64,000 nucleotides of DNA from CBDHCC01 sp965261015 (GTDB taxonomy: Bacteria; Pseudomonadota; Alphaproteobacteria; Sphingomonadales; Sphingomonadaceae), in contig CBDHCC010000002.1 in NCBI GenBank assembly GCA_965261015.1, forward strand, positions 806,001-870,000. Direction: 5' to 3'. Position numbers and translations under genes: made by a program. Under the pieces are notes generated by a model, which had not been told where the DNA came from, ran no database searches, and worked only from the letters and a program-made list of their open reading frames with translations. Below are positions 44,052-53,223 of the stretch, one piece after another. Position 1 is the first letter of the stretch, and every line of letters starts with the position of its first letter.

Positions 44052-44961
44052 GCGGACCTGCGATCATGCCATCGTCACCGTCGCAAGCTGGGAACCGCGC
44101 TGGACCGCGAGCGTCCGCGCGCTGCTGGACGCCCAACCGAACGCATCGCTCCACGTCATTTACTCGTCGCACTACTCGGATTGGACGCGCGAGGCGCGTG
44201 GCGAGATCGACGCGGAGGCGCGTGCGCAGGGCATGCTGACGTCCAATACGGAGCTGGACCTGGATCGATCCGGCGAGGCGTGGAAGGGCCTAGCGTCCTT
44301 CGCGAAGGGTCTCGCCCGCGCGGGCGTCAAACACGTTACGCTGGACGGCACGACCATGCCCAGAGAGGCGACCTGGCTCCTGCTGCACGCGACAGGCGAA
44401 CTGCGCCTCACCACCGACTACACGTATGTGCCGGCCGGAAGCTACGGGGATTGGCTGAGCAAGGAGTCGCTCCAGCCCAGGCTCGTGCTGAAGCGATCCG
44501 GTATCCTCTACCCCGACAAGCCGACCTGCGTCATCGCCATGTCCGGCTTCGACGCCGGGCGTCTCAACCAACTGTTCTCTTTTTTCGAACCCGCCCGGGT
44601 GGAGATCGCTAAGCAGGTCGGAGAACGCTACGAGAATGTCGTTCGCAACGCGCCCCAGCTCTCCGAGTACGCGCGACAGGCCCACATCTTCGACTTCGAC
44701 GGCTTCGATCTCGACGGCACCTCACATGCCGCGCTTAAGGCGCACATCAAACCTCTCCTAAGCGACCACAACGTGCTGCTCGCGTCGCTCGGTCCAAAGC
44801 TCGCCGCTGTCACCGCTTTCGAGATTACCGAGGAATTGCCCGAGGTCGCCCTCGTCTACATCCCGTCAAGCAGCTACAATCGCGAGTACTCCAAGGGCCA
44901 GGACCTTAGCAGACGTGTCGTGCGCCGCATCCGACACCGCCAACGAGGGCCGGCCAATTGA
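44044..44961 (+). CDS. alpha/beta protein of unknown function, third gene of HD-ATPase operon
   Basis: A 305-aa soluble protein beginning at an ATG inside the end of the ATPase gene (8-nt overlap). The fold looks like alternating alpha/beta: an N-terminal strand AIVTVASWEPRW, later TCVIAMSGFDAGRL, a FFEPARVEIAKQVG block and a C-terminal NVLLASLGPKLAAVTAF followed by PEVALVYIPSSSYNREYS. I do not recognise a named family. The tight operon suggests it is a dedicated partner, perhaps a sensor or effector. A Rossmann-like ligand-binding domain is a guess from the pattern of strands and Gly-rich turns. Confidence 0.65.
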   Translation: MSERTCDHAIVTVASWEPRWTASVRALLDAQPNASLHVIYSSHYSDWTREARGEIDAEARAQGMLTSNTELDLDRSGEAWKGLASFAKGLARAGVKHVTLDGTTMPREATWLLLHATGELRLTTDYTYVPAGSYGDWLSKESLQPRLVLKRSGILYPDKPTCVIAMSGFDAGRLNQLFSFFEPARVEIAKQVGERYENVVRNAPQLSEYARQAHIFDFDGFDLDGTSHAALKAHIKPLLSDHNVLLASLGPKLAAVTAFEITEELPEVALVYIPSSSYNREYSKGQDLSRRVVRRIRHRQRGPAN

Positions 44962-45012
44962 GCAGAAGTGTCCGCCATGCCTGCTTGATCACCCGTCAGT
45001 AAGACCAGAGCT

Positions 45013-46125
45013 TCAGGCAGCTCGCAACTCAGTGGCTGGCAGCGCCTGCTCCGGCATGTCCCTTCCGTCATTCTGGGCCTCGATCGCGAGCACGTGATCG
45101 AACACGGCCTTCGCGAGCAGAGGCGGGACCGCATTGCCGACCTGCTGCTGCTGAATTCCAATCGATCCGGAGAAGCGGAACCAGTCCGGAAAGGACTGGA
45201 TCCGAGCCGCCTCCCTGACGGACAGCCCACGGTCGGCGTGTGGGTGGATGAGCATGTTCTTGCGGAAGTTCCCGATAACCACTGACGGAGCGTCACTCCT
45301 TAGTCGACGATAGATCCCGGTGTGGCACCGGCTGCGGTCGGCATAGTTGCGCATCAGATGCTCGGGGATGTCCTCCCAATTTCCGCCCGGTCGGACGTGG
45401 CGGTATCGCTCAACAATGTGCGGCGCGTTGCCCGTGACCAGATTGCCCGTCACCGTCGTCGCCAAGCCCCGCAACGCGCATGCATAGGCCGATCGCACTG
45501 GCGAGGCGTACGGCAGCTCGCACCTGTCGGCTCCCATTGGCAGAAGCGGCAGGTCACCCAGCGCCTCGCCTACTGTCACCGACGGATGGCCGCCCGTTGA
45601 GGGCAAGGTCGGAACGGCTCCGTGCAGGCGCGCAAGGATGAAGAACCTGGACCTCAGCTGTGGAACGCCGAAATCGGCCGCGTTCAAAAGGCCACTTGCG
45701 ACGGAGTAGCCCAAGCGACGAAGATCCTCCTCAACCAATGCCGCGAAGCGTCCGCCTTCAGTCTCCAGGATGCCGCGGACGTTCTCAAACACAACCCAAT
45801 TCGGCATGACCGCGCCCACAAGACCGACGAAGGACTTGTACAACCAGTTCTTCTCGTTCGCCTCGCCTCGGGTCCGTTGATTGGAGGTCGAGAAGCCCTG
45901 ACACGGAGGACCCCCGAACAGCACGACCGGACGGTCGCTCCGCGGCAGCCCGACATCCAAGACCGACTGCATGTCGGCCCTGATGGCGAATGTGCGTGGA
46001 TGGTTAAGAGCATAGGTGGCATGAGCGTGATGATCGAACTCGATTGCCAGCGCGACCTCGACCCCCGCAGCCTGCGCTCCGAGCGACATTCCACCAGCGC
46101 CAGAGAAGACGTCTATGCCAAGCAC
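45013..46125 (-). CDS. DNA (cytosine-5)-methyltransferase
   Basis: A 370-aa C5 methyltransferase with motif I DVFSGAGGMSLG, catalytic motif IV GGPPCQGFS, motif VI ENVRGIL, motif VIII QLRSRFFILA and motif X QVGNAVPPLL. The start is GTG at 46125 because GGGGAG lies 7 nt upstream; a TTG at 46167 would add 14 residues without a good ribosome-binding site. It is convergent with the HD-ATPase operon (51-nt gap) and no endonuclease gene is adjacent. It may mark self DNA for the neighbouring system or be an orphan methyltransferase. The target sequence cannot be read from these motifs. Confidence 0.88.
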   Translation of the reverse strand: MLGIDVFSGAGGMSLGAQAAGVEVALAIEFDHHAHATYALNHPRTFAIRADMQSVLDVGLPRSDRPVVLFGGPPCQGFSTSNQRTRGEANEKNWLYKSFVGLVGAVMPNWVVFENVRGILETEGGRFAALVEEDLRRLGYSVASGLLNAADFGVPQLRSRFFILARLHGAVPTLPSTGGHPSVTVGEALGDLPLLPMGADRCELPYASPVRSAYACALRGLATTVTGNLVTGNAPHIVERYRHVRPGGNWEDIPEHLMRNYADRSRCHTGIYRRLRSDAPSVVIGNFRKNMLIHPHADRGLSVREAARIQSFPDWFRFSGSIGIQQQQVGNAVPPLLAKAVFDHVLAIEAQNDGRDMPEQALPATELRAA

Positions 46126-46263
46126 CGGGTCACTCCCCGCCGGACACCGACCGTCCGACTTTACCAAGAGTCAAGGGTCGCAGCGCGCCGCAGGCAAGTC
46201 AAGCTCCGAGCAGCCAACCGATCCCCGACTCGGCCGTTTACGGCTGCCAGCTAGAGGATAGGC

Positions 46264-46518
46264 TCAGCCCCCCTCGCCTGTCGGCCCGGGCGCACGGACC
46301 AGCAAGGCCGCCAGTCGGTCGACGAGCGGTGGAACAACGAGCACCGTCGGCAAGGCAACCAGCCAGGACGATAGCCAAGCCTTCAGCCAAGCCGTCGCGA
46401 GACCCGCCGTCGACCCGGTCGACGCGTAGGCCGCAGTGACGGAGATCAGCCCGGACATGATCCCGATCAGCAGCACCGCAAAGACGAACGGCTCGAAACT
46501 CGGCAACAGCTTGCTCAA
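46264..46518 (-). CDS. DUF2798 small membrane protein
   Basis: An 84-aa protein with two hydrophobic helices: PFVFAVLLIGIMSGLISV at the start, and a second helix around LKAWLSSWLVALPTVLVV, followed by PPLVDRL. This matches the DUF2798 family of small inner-membrane proteins of unknown function. It starts at ATG 46518 and ends with TGA at 46264. It lies about 140 nt upstream of the methyltransferase start and is read in the same direction; a link is not obvious. Confidence 0.7.
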   Translation of the reverse strand: MSKLLPSFEPFVFAVLLIGIMSGLISVTAAYASTGSTAGLATAWLKAWLSSWLVALPTVLVVPPLVDRLAALLVRAPGPTGEGG

Positions 46519-46778
46519 TCATCTGCGTTCCGCCGCCGGACAGACGCGCGGCGCCGGCGATCGGATCGTCCAAGATCGCTTGGCGCTCATCGGCTGCGGC
46601 AGCGAGACATTACGGATCCACCGCGCCATCATGGACTCCGCGCCACCAAGAGGTAGTTGATGGGAGAGAAGTCTCGATTGTCTCGCTCAATGAGTCAGCG
46701 CGCCGCCTCTACAGCCTCGTAGCCGCATACGCGGAATGCTAAGATCTGCAGATCGCGGCAGTCTCGTTCTCAGCTCCG

Positions 46779-47315
46779 CTACGGCATCGTCGCGTGAGCA
46801 AACCGCCGGTGAACCAAAGATACGGGAGTCAGAAGATCCTCAGCGTCCGGCTTCGGCATCGACCAGTGAACCCTAGGAGCGTGCGCGGTCGGAATGCGGA
46901 ACATGCCAAAGGTGCCCCGCACCAAGTTAGCGAAGCCGCTCTGTTCACTCCGATGGCTCGCCGACAACAGCGGTTAGACCGCGAGCGTCGGTGGCGAGCC
47001 GCCAAGAAAGTGCGGTCGACGAGCGCCAACCCATCGTCCGGCAGCCCGGTTCGCTCCTGCATCTTGGCCGCTACGCTTTTCACAGCCTCCAGCACCGCAT
47101 GAAAATAGTCGTTTGCGAACAGCTCGGCACGGCAAAATGCGAGCACGTCCGGGTGGACGCCGCGACCCTCCAAATCGCGCCTGAGTTCGGCGGCTCGGCG
47201 ACGAGCCTCCGGTAGAGTGGTCGCGCGTGCACCGACCATGAGCGTGTCGCCCTCGTCGACTAAGAGACCGGCGAAGGACAACGCCTCGTTCAGCCTGGCT
47301 CGAAGCGGTTAGTAG
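46779..47315 (-). pseudogene. broken TIGR02391-family (Ymh-like) gene
   Basis: Two frames combine to a TIGR02391-type protein. The upstream part reads PLRARLNEALSFAGLLVDEG, then HPDVLAFCRAELF, NDYFHAVLEAVKSVA and ERTG. The downstream part, in another frame, reads EQSGFANLVRGTFGMFR, IPTAHAPRVHW and DLLTPVSLVHRR. A one-base frameshift near 47010 is needed, and the second frame also holds a TAA where LAVNP would be expected. A second in-frame TAA precedes PLRAR near 47310. Proteins of this family are often found in genomic islands; this copy cannot be functional. Confidence 0.65.
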
Positions 47316-47839
47316 CGTGCCGGTGATCGAACATGACGAGCCGGAGCCATAGACTGCCGTACAAATTCGAGCACGTGTCGGCGGTGACCTCGGCGGTTTT
47401 GCTCACCTTAACGGCGGCACTCTCTAACTGACGGTGAAGGCGCCCACGAGGAATGTGCCGCAATGCTCCTACCGCTCTCGATGACGCACCAGCTGGCCAC
47501 AGACCCTTACGGTCTCCTGACACAGACCCCGGTAATTGTGACGCGTTCAACGTGCCAGTGAGCGGGCCGCACTGCTTCCCGCGGGCGAAGGAAGAGTGCT
47601 CCACCATCTTGCTCAATATGGCTGCCTTTGGTCTGGGGTAGCGCCTTGGTGCGGTCGAGCATCAGGATGTTGACGGCCGGCTATTCGCGGCCTGCTCGCT
47701 ACTGTCGGCAGCACTCGGGCGGCTGCTTGCTTGAACGATTCGCTTACGTCATGACGTACAATTCGAAATTTGGTAAGCGATGCCGGATCATCCACTGGCG
47801 AACTAGGTAGTCTGTCCCTGGGGACCGGTTGTCACCGAT
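47316..47839. other. intergenic/degraded DNA
   Basis: About 520 nt without a gene I can support. Short frames on both strands have no ribosome-binding site and no recognisable motif. The adjacent pseudogene suggests the region is decaying. Confidence 0.4.
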
Positions 47840-48409
47840 ATGTTGGAGGGTCGGATCCGCTACTCAATCCTGCATATCGACAGCCCCCGCCTGCTCGACA
47901 CCGCCGTCATTCACAACGACGACCTCAACAGACTGGCGACGCGCCGCTTCAGCGCGGTCGCCCAATTTAAGCACTCGGAGACCATGCCAAGGCTGGACGC
48001 TGAGGACGTCCTAAACGTTTCGCCCGTCATCTTTCAAAAGATTCTGGATGATGAACTCAAGGGCGTTGTGAACGCCATCGGCTCCAAGGAACTGCCGGTA
48101 GCCGCGGTGCTTGCCCTCGCCCAGAAGCGCATCAGTGCTGGCGAGATCAAAACCCGGTGGATGAACGGCCGGCGCACCCTGCCGCCTTTCATCTCCGAAG
48201 GTAACATCGAGCGCCTCGGGCCAGCAGGCTGGTGCCGCAAGGCAGTCGAACAGGCATTCCTGGAGAATGGGCGACCTGATGCGGCAGGACCCCTCGCGGC
48301 AGACGCGCCGGTACGCCGCGGCACTGTCGATGGGTTCGTTGGCCCGCACAAGGTTCAGGAAGTGACGATCAACGAGCGGGCACGCTCCCTGCGGACCGCT
48401 TCAAAGTAG
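47840..48409 (+). CDS. hypothetical protein
   Basis: A 189-aa soluble protein with no family I recognise. The N-terminus reads like a fold (RIRYSILHIDSPRLLD). The central part is helical (DVLNVSPVIFQKILDDELKG) and contains the block RWMNGRRTLPPF. An in-frame internal ATG at 47984 is an alternative start. GC-rich third positions favour this strand over the shadow frames opposite. It is followed after 58 nt by another orphan hypothetical gene in the same direction. Confidence 0.45.
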   Translation: MLEGRIRYSILHIDSPRLLDTAVIHNDDLNRLATRRFSAVAQFKHSETMPRLDAEDVLNVSPVIFQKILDDELKGVVNAIGSKELPVAAVLALAQKRISAGEIKTRWMNGRRTLPPFISEGNIERLGPAGWCRKAVEQAFLENGRPDAAGPLAADAPVRRGTVDGFVGPHKVQEVTINERARSLRTASK

Positions 48410-48467
48410 AAATAAACGAAAGCGCTCGGGTGATCCTCGCTTTTGAGGGGAAAACAAGGAATTTACC

Positions 48468-48956
48468 ATGACAGCCTTTCGCATGACCATGCCTCGGCCG
48501 CTGGAGACGCCAGCCGAACGAACCGATTGCCCCGATGATGTCCTGGAGTTCTGCGCAGCATTGAGTGGGCTGTCCGGCAAGCCAATCGTCGACGTGCGCG
48601 ACGAGCTCCTCGCCCTGCCGATTCCGGCTCCCTACAAGTCAGTTGTCATCCGCGAGTTCAGCGGATGGAGCAAGATCGGCGACATCCATGTCTATGGACC
48701 GCGCGCCGTAAGCGCCTTCGACGTGGTTCGGGTCGTCATGATGACACCCTTTCAGCGGACGTGGAACTGGGTTTCTACCGAGCCCCTGCTGGACGCGCCT
48801 TCCGCTGTCGCCGCTGTCTCGGAGCAGCCTGCCGATGCCGATGACGCGCTCGTGATCGCCATCCGGTGCTGGACCTGCCCCACCGGGGCTCCTCTTAAAT
48901 CCCCGTCCCGCCGCGAGCTCCTAGAGGTGGAGTCGGTGTCCGTCCGCGTTTGTTGA
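48468..48956 (+). CDS. hypothetical protein
   Basis: A 162-aa protein. AAGGA lies about 9 nt upstream of the ATG, which supports the start. There are short conserved-looking stretches (RTDCPDDVLEFCAALSGLSG, then VDVRDELLALPIPAPYKSV) but no known domain, signal peptide or membrane helix. The tail is Ala/Ser-rich and low complexity. It may form a pair with the preceding hypothetical gene. Confidence 0.5.
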   Translation: MTAFRMTMPRPLETPAERTDCPDDVLEFCAALSGLSGKPIVDVRDELLALPIPAPYKSVVIREFSGWSKIGDIHVYGPRAVSAFDVVRVVMMTPFQRTWNWVSTEPLLDAPSAVAAVSEQPADADDALVIAIRCWTCPTGAPLKSPSRRELLEVESVSVRVC

Positions 48957-48997
48957 CGGTCTCGGCAGGACTACCCTCCGGCCCTTCCCTCCCGGTT

Positions 48998-49414
48998 TCA
49001 AAGGAGCGGAATGGCCGGAGGTCGCCTGCCGCGACTTCTGAACTGGACGGGCTTTCTCCTGTGGGTAGTGGGCGATGCGGACACAGTCGAACAGCGCCTT
49101 GAGGGCACGACGATCTCCCAGTTGCGAGTGAGATGAGCCTTCCCAGGACGTGTTGCGCTCAAAAGGTGCTTGTAGATCACGTCGTTGCCGGTCTCGATGA
49201 TCAGATCTGTGGTGGCGCTGCGGTGCTCCCTCAACATGACATTGATGAGCGACTTGTAAGCCGCCTCATGCTGGTGCCCATCGTCCTGGCTGGCATTGGC
49301 TTGCTGGTCGTCGATGATCAGCGCCTGCTTCGCTGATCCTTTGACCGTCCTGTGCGAACCCGAGACCCAGACGCTGGCCGTCTGGCTTGTCTTCGTTATG
49401 CTGGCGAGCGCCAT
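48998..49414 (-). CDS. hypothetical protein, faintly RNase H-like
   Basis: A 138-aa frame with a good ribosome-binding site (AGGGA about 8 nt before ATG 49414). VWVSGSH, HEAAYKSLINVM and TDLIIETGNDVIYKHL are arranged like the first strand, helix and fourth strand of RNase H folds. The usual Asp residues are replaced (VSGS for TDGS, TGN for TDS), so it would be inactive as a nuclease. The last 30 residues are Arg/Pro-rich and may be non-native. The fold suggestion is weak. Confidence 0.4.
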   Translation of the reverse strand: MALASITKTSQTASVWVSGSHRTVKGSAKQALIIDDQQANASQDDGHQHEAAYKSLINVMLREHRSATTDLIIETGNDVIYKHLLSATRPGKAHLTRNWEIVVPSRRCSTVSASPTTHRRKPVQFRSRGRRPPAIPLL

Positions 49415-49750
49415 GGTTCGATCCCTAAATTTGGTCAGCTCCAGCTATCGCCTCATGCCTAAGGAACGGTGAAACGCTACGCCCTTCGAGCCATGCAGGG
49501 AGAGAGACCTCTGACGGTTCCGCCTTCATAGATCGGGCAAAAAATGGCTCAAACCCGCGGCGTAGGTCACGCGCGAGTTGGCTTAAGTTGCCTGCGGGAT
49601 GATTTCAGGTGTTCTTAGCTAGGTTCGCTCAAGTTGGCGGTTCCCGGGAATTGGCGGAAATCGGCGGTTACCGGACACTATCCTTAGCTTTGCCGGTCAC
49701 CGGCCCCGACCAGACTTGACGCTGCGGCCGCCGCCCCGCACGACCCGTTG
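49415..49750. promoter_or_regulatory. edd upstream region, no gene
   Basis: 336 nt without a supported gene before the Entner-Doudoroff operon. Two imperfect copies of GGCGGTTNCCGG occur near 49636-49675, which could be an operator or a recombination remnant. The region is likely to hold the operon promoter, and it also marks the change from accessory to core genes. Confidence 0.35.
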
Positions 49751-51586
49751 ATGAGCCGACTTCACGACACCGTCGCCCGCGTGACCGCGCGGGTGGTCGA
49801 ACGTTCCCGCCCGGCGCGAAGCCGCTATCTGGACCAGATCGAGCGCGGCCGCGACGGGGGCACGCACCGGGGACAGCTGGGCTGCGCCAATCTGGCCCAC
49901 GCCTTTGCCGCGTCCGGCCCCGACAAGGCGACGATCCGCCGTGGCCAGGCCATGAACATCGGCATCGTGACCGCCTACAACGATATGCTGTCCGCGCATC
50001 AGCCCTACGGACGCTATCCGGAACAGATCAAGCTGTTCGCCCGCGAACGTGGTGCCACGGCACAGGTGGCCGGCGGGGTGCCCGCAATGTGCGACGGCGT
50101 GACCCAGGGCTATGCCGGCATGGAGCTGTCGCTGTTCAGCCGCGACACCATCGCGATGGGCACTGCCGTCGCCTTGTCGCACGCGATGTTCGAGGGCGTG
50201 GCGCTGCTCGGGATCTGCGACAAGATCATCCCGGGCCTGCTGATCGGTGCCCTGCGCTTCGGCCACCTGCCCATGATCCCCATCCCCGCCGGGCCGATGC
50301 CGTCGGGCCTGCCCAACAAGGACAAGCAGCACACCCGCCAACTCTATGCGGAGGGCAAGGTGGGGGAGGACGCGCTGCTGGACAGCGAGAGCGCGTCCTA
50401 TCACGACGCGGGCACCTGCACCTTCTATGGCACCGCCAATTCCAACCAGATGATGATGGAGGTCATGGGCCTCCACATGCCCGGCGCGGCGTTCGTCAAT
50501 CCCGGCACCAAGCTGCGCCAGGAGCTGACGCGCGCCGCCGTCCACCGGCTGACGGAGATCGGCTGGGAAGGCGACGATTGGCGACCGCTGGGCCGTTGCG
50601 TGGACGAGCGCGCGCTGGTGAACGCCGCCGTGGGCCTGCTGGCGACCGGCGGGTCCACCAACCACGCCATCCACCTGCCCGCCATCGCGCGTGCCGCCGG
50701 GATCACGATGGACTGGACGGACCTGGCGGAACTGTCCGGCGCGGTGCCGCTGATAGCGCGAGTCTATCCCAACGGAGCGGCCGACGTGAACGCCTTTCAC
50801 CGCGCGGGTGGGATGGCGTGGGTGGTGGGCGAGCTGCTGGAGGCCGGCCTGTTGCACGAGGACATCGTGACCGTGAGCGGCGCCGGCCTGACCGACTATG
50901 CCCGCACGCCCGTTCTGCGGGACGACGCGCTGGCTTGGGTGGATCGCGGGACCGACAGCGGCGACCTGACGATCCTGCGCCCGGCGGGCGATCCGTTCCA
51001 GCCGGACGGCGGAATGCGGCTGCTGCGAGGCAATCTGGGCCGGTCGGTGATGAAGACGAGCGCGGTGGACCCGGACCGCTGGTCGATCGAGGCTCCCGCC
51101 CGGGTGTTCCATACGCAAGACGGGGTCAACGCCGCCTTCAAGGCGGGAGAGCTGGATCGCGACGTTGTGGTGGTCGTGCGCTTTCAGGGGCCGCGCGCCA
51201 ACGGAATGCCGGAACTGCACAAGCTCTTGCCCGCGCTCTGCGTTCTCCAGGATCGGGGCCATCGGGTGGCGCTGGTGACGGATGGGCGGATGTCGGGGGC
51301 AAGCGGCAAGGTGCCCTGCGCCATCCACCTGTCGCCCGAGGCGCTGGCCGACGGGCCGCTGGCGCGGGTGGAGGACGGGGACCGGATGCGGGTGGACGCG
51401 GTTGCCGGCGTGCTGGAGGTGCTCGTCGACGCCGACACTCTCGCCGGCAGGATCCCTGCCCCAACGCCCCCGCCGGCGCACGACACGGGGCGCGAGCTGT
51501 TCGCGCTGTTCCGGCGGTCCTGCGACCACGCGGAGTCGGGCGCGTCCGCCATGCTGGCCGCGATGGAGATGGACATGGCGTCGTGA
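49751..51586 (+). CDS. edd: phosphogluconate dehydratase
   Basis: The enzyme dehydrates 6-phosphogluconate to 2-keto-3-deoxy-6-phosphogluconate (KDPG), the first committed step of the Entner-Doudoroff pathway, in the cytoplasm. The product is 611 aa, the usual size. Family marks include GVPAMCDGVTQG and LLGICDKI with the Fe-S cluster cysteines, FYGTANSNQMMMEVMG, LLATGGSTNHAIHLPA and the C-terminal VTDGRMSGASGK. The ATG at 49751 directly follows an in-frame TTG. Its stop codon overlaps the GTG of glk (GTGA), so edd, glk and eda form a single operon. zwf and pgl, often neighbours, are not in the window. Confidence 0.95.
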   Translation: MSRLHDTVARVTARVVERSRPARSRYLDQIERGRDGGTHRGQLGCANLAHAFAASGPDKATIRRGQAMNIGIVTAYNDMLSAHQPYGRYPEQIKLFARERGATAQVAGGVPAMCDGVTQGYAGMELSLFSRDTIAMGTAVALSHAMFEGVALLGICDKIIPGLLIGALRFGHLPMIPIPAGPMPSGLPNKDKQHTRQLYAEGKVGEDALLDSESASYHDAGTCTFYGTANSNQMMMEVMGLHMPGAAFVNPGTKLRQELTRAAVHRLTEIGWEGDDWRPLGRCVDERALVNAAVGLLATGGSTNHAIHLPAIARAAGITMDWTDLAELSGAVPLIARVYPNGAADVNAFHRAGGMAWVVGELLEAGLLHEDIVTVSGAGLTDYARTPVLRDDALAWVDRGTDSGDLTILRPAGDPFQPDGGMRLLRGNLGRSVMKTSAVDPDRWSIEAPARVFHTQDGVNAAFKAGELDRDVVVVVRFQGPRANGMPELHKLLPALCVLQDRGHRVALVTDGRMSGASGKVPCAIHLSPEALADGPLARVEDGDRMRVDAVAGVLEVLVDADTLAGRIPAPTPPPAHDTGRELFALFRRSCDHAESGASAMLAAMEMDMAS

Positions 51587-52548
51587 CGGCCCTGGTGGTC
51601 GCCGACGTGGGCGGCACTCACGCGCGCTTCGCCATCGCGGAGGTCGCGGGCGGGCAGGTCGTGTCGCTGAGCGAACCGGCGACGCTCAAGGCCGCCGAGC
51701 ACGCGTCGTTCCAGCTCGCCTGGGCCGCGTTCGCCGATCGACACGGCAGCCCCCTGCCGCGCCGCGCCGCGATCGCCGTCGCCTGCCCGGTCGACGGCGA
51801 GGTCCTGAAGCTGACCAATAGCCCGTGGGTGATCCGCCCGGCGCTCATCGATGACAAGCTTGGGCTGGACCACCACATCCTGCTCAACGACTTCGAAGCG
51901 GTCGCCCACGCGGTGACGGCGGTGCCCGCCGGCGATCTGATCCCGCTCACGGGACCGACCGACTGGCCCCAGACGGGCGTCGTCACCGTCGTCGGGCCGG
52001 GTACGGGGCTGGGCGTGGCACAATTGGTGCGGGGCGATGGATCGTATCGGGTGATCGCGACGGAGGGCGGCCATATCGACTGGGCGCCGCTCGACAGCCT
52101 GGAGGACGCGGTGTTGGCGCAGCTGCGGGACCGGTTCAACCGCGTCTCTGTCGAGCGCGTGGCCTGCGGCCCGGGGCTCGGCAACCTCTACGAAGCGCTC
52201 GCCCGGATCGAACGGCGCGCGGTGGCACGACCGGACGATCGAACGCTCTGGGCGGCCGCGCTCGACGGCACCGACAAACTGGCGGTCGCGGCCTTCGACC
52301 GCTTCTGCCTGACGCTCGGCGCGGTCAGCGGCGACCTGGCCCTGGCGCAAGGGGCCGGCGCGGTGGTCCTGGCGGGCGGACTGGGCGCGCGGATCGCCGA
52401 CCGACTGCCGGGGTCCGGCTTTGCCGACCGGTTCGTGGCGAAGGGGCGCTTCGAGAGCCGGATGCGAACGGTGCCCGTCCGCATGATCACCCACCCGGAA
52501 CCTGGCCTGCTGGGTGCCGCGGCGGCCTATGCGAGGGACCATTCGTGA
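51583..52548 (+). CDS. glk: glucokinase
   Basis: ATP-dependent glucokinase, 321 aa, feeding glucose 6-phosphate into the pathway. The N-terminal phosphate loop DVGGTHARFA, the ILLNDFEA block, GPGTGLGVA, EGGHIDWAP and CGPGLGNLYEA are those of the proteobacterial Glk (hexokinase fold) family. The start is GTG at 51583, overlapping the edd stop by 4 nt; the next gene again overlaps by 4 nt, which implies translational coupling across the operon. Confidence 0.93.
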   Translation: MTALVVADVGGTHARFAIAEVAGGQVVSLSEPATLKAAEHASFQLAWAAFADRHGSPLPRRAAIAVACPVDGEVLKLTNSPWVIRPALIDDKLGLDHHILLNDFEAVAHAVTAVPAGDLIPLTGPTDWPQTGVVTVVGPGTGLGVAQLVRGDGSYRVIATEGGHIDWAPLDSLEDAVLAQLRDRFNRVSVERVACGPGLGNLYEALARIERRAVARPDDRTLWAAALDGTDKLAVAAFDRFCLTLGAVSGDLALAQGAGAVVLAGGLGARIADRLPGSGFADRFVAKGRFESRMRTVPVRMITHPEPGLLGAAAAYARDHS

Positions 52549-53165
52549 GCACGATCCGAGACATCATGACCTTGGCACCGGTCATCCCGGTGATCGTGAT
52601 CGAGGACCTCGCGGCGGCACGCCCGCTCGCACAGGCGCTGGTCGCCGGCGGCCTGCCCGCTCTGGAGGTGACGCTGCGCACCCCGGTCGCGCTCGACGCG
52701 ATCCGCGCGATGAGCGAGGTCGAGGGCGCCACCGTGGGCGCGGGCACCGTCACCAATCCGCGTCAGTTCGATGCGGCGGTCGCCGCGGGCGCGCGTTTCG
52801 TGGTCAGCCCGGGCCTGACTGACCCGCTGTTGCGCCACGCCGGCGACAACGGCGTGCCCTTTCTACCCGGCGTGGCGACCGCGGGCGAGGTCATGCGGGG
52901 GCTGGACGCGGACCTGACCCATTTCAAATTCTTCCCGGCCGCCGCGGCCGGCGGACTGCCGGCCTTGAAGGCGTTGGCCGCGCCCTTCTCGGACGTGGCC
53001 TTCTGCCCGACGGGCGGGGTGTCGGAGGCGACCGCGCCCGAGTGGCTGGCCCATCCGGCGGTCCTGTGCGTCGGCGGAAGTTGGGTGGTCACGAATGATC
53101 CGGGGACCACCGAGGAGCGCGCCAGGGCGGCCGCCCGCTTCGGAGCCGCACCCCTGCCGACTTAG
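52545..53165 (+). CDS. eda: KDPG/KHG aldolase
   Basis: 2-Keto-3-deoxy-6-phosphogluconate aldolase, 206 aa, a TIM barrel that cleaves KDPG to pyruvate and glyceraldehyde 3-phosphate. Key marks: LEVTLRT with the active-site Glu, VGAGTV, and HFKFFPA holding the Schiff-base Lys, followed by CPTGGV and VGGSW. The start is GTG at 52545, overlapping the glk stop. It is the last gene of the Entner-Doudoroff operon; moaA follows 58 nt later. Confidence 0.94.
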   Translation: MSTIRDIMTLAPVIPVIVIEDLAAARPLAQALVAGGLPALEVTLRTPVALDAIRAMSEVEGATVGAGTVTNPRQFDAAVAAGARFVVSPGLTDPLLRHAGDNGVPFLPGVATAGEVMRGLDADLTHFKFFPAAAAGGLPALKALAAPFSDVAFCPTGGVSEATAPEWLAHPAVLCVGGSWVVTNDPGTTEERARAAARFGAAPLPT

Positions 53166-53223
53166 CGGCGTCGGCAGAGAGCGGTCATTGTCGCGCCGGC
53201 CTGTCACTCCTACAATCAACGTC

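Noticed and set aside
49412..49426. tRNA T-arm-like GGTTCGATCCC
   Set aside because: No acceptor or anticodon arm can be paired around it; it overlaps the start of a hypothetical gene.
50089..52548. 819-aa frame across edd and glk
   Set aside because: It is an out-of-frame read of edd joined to the true glk frame; the real glk starts at GTG 51583.
53095..53223. In-frame upstream extension of moaA
   Set aside because: The extension overlaps eda and is unlike MoaA; the ATG at 53224 fits the family N-terminus.
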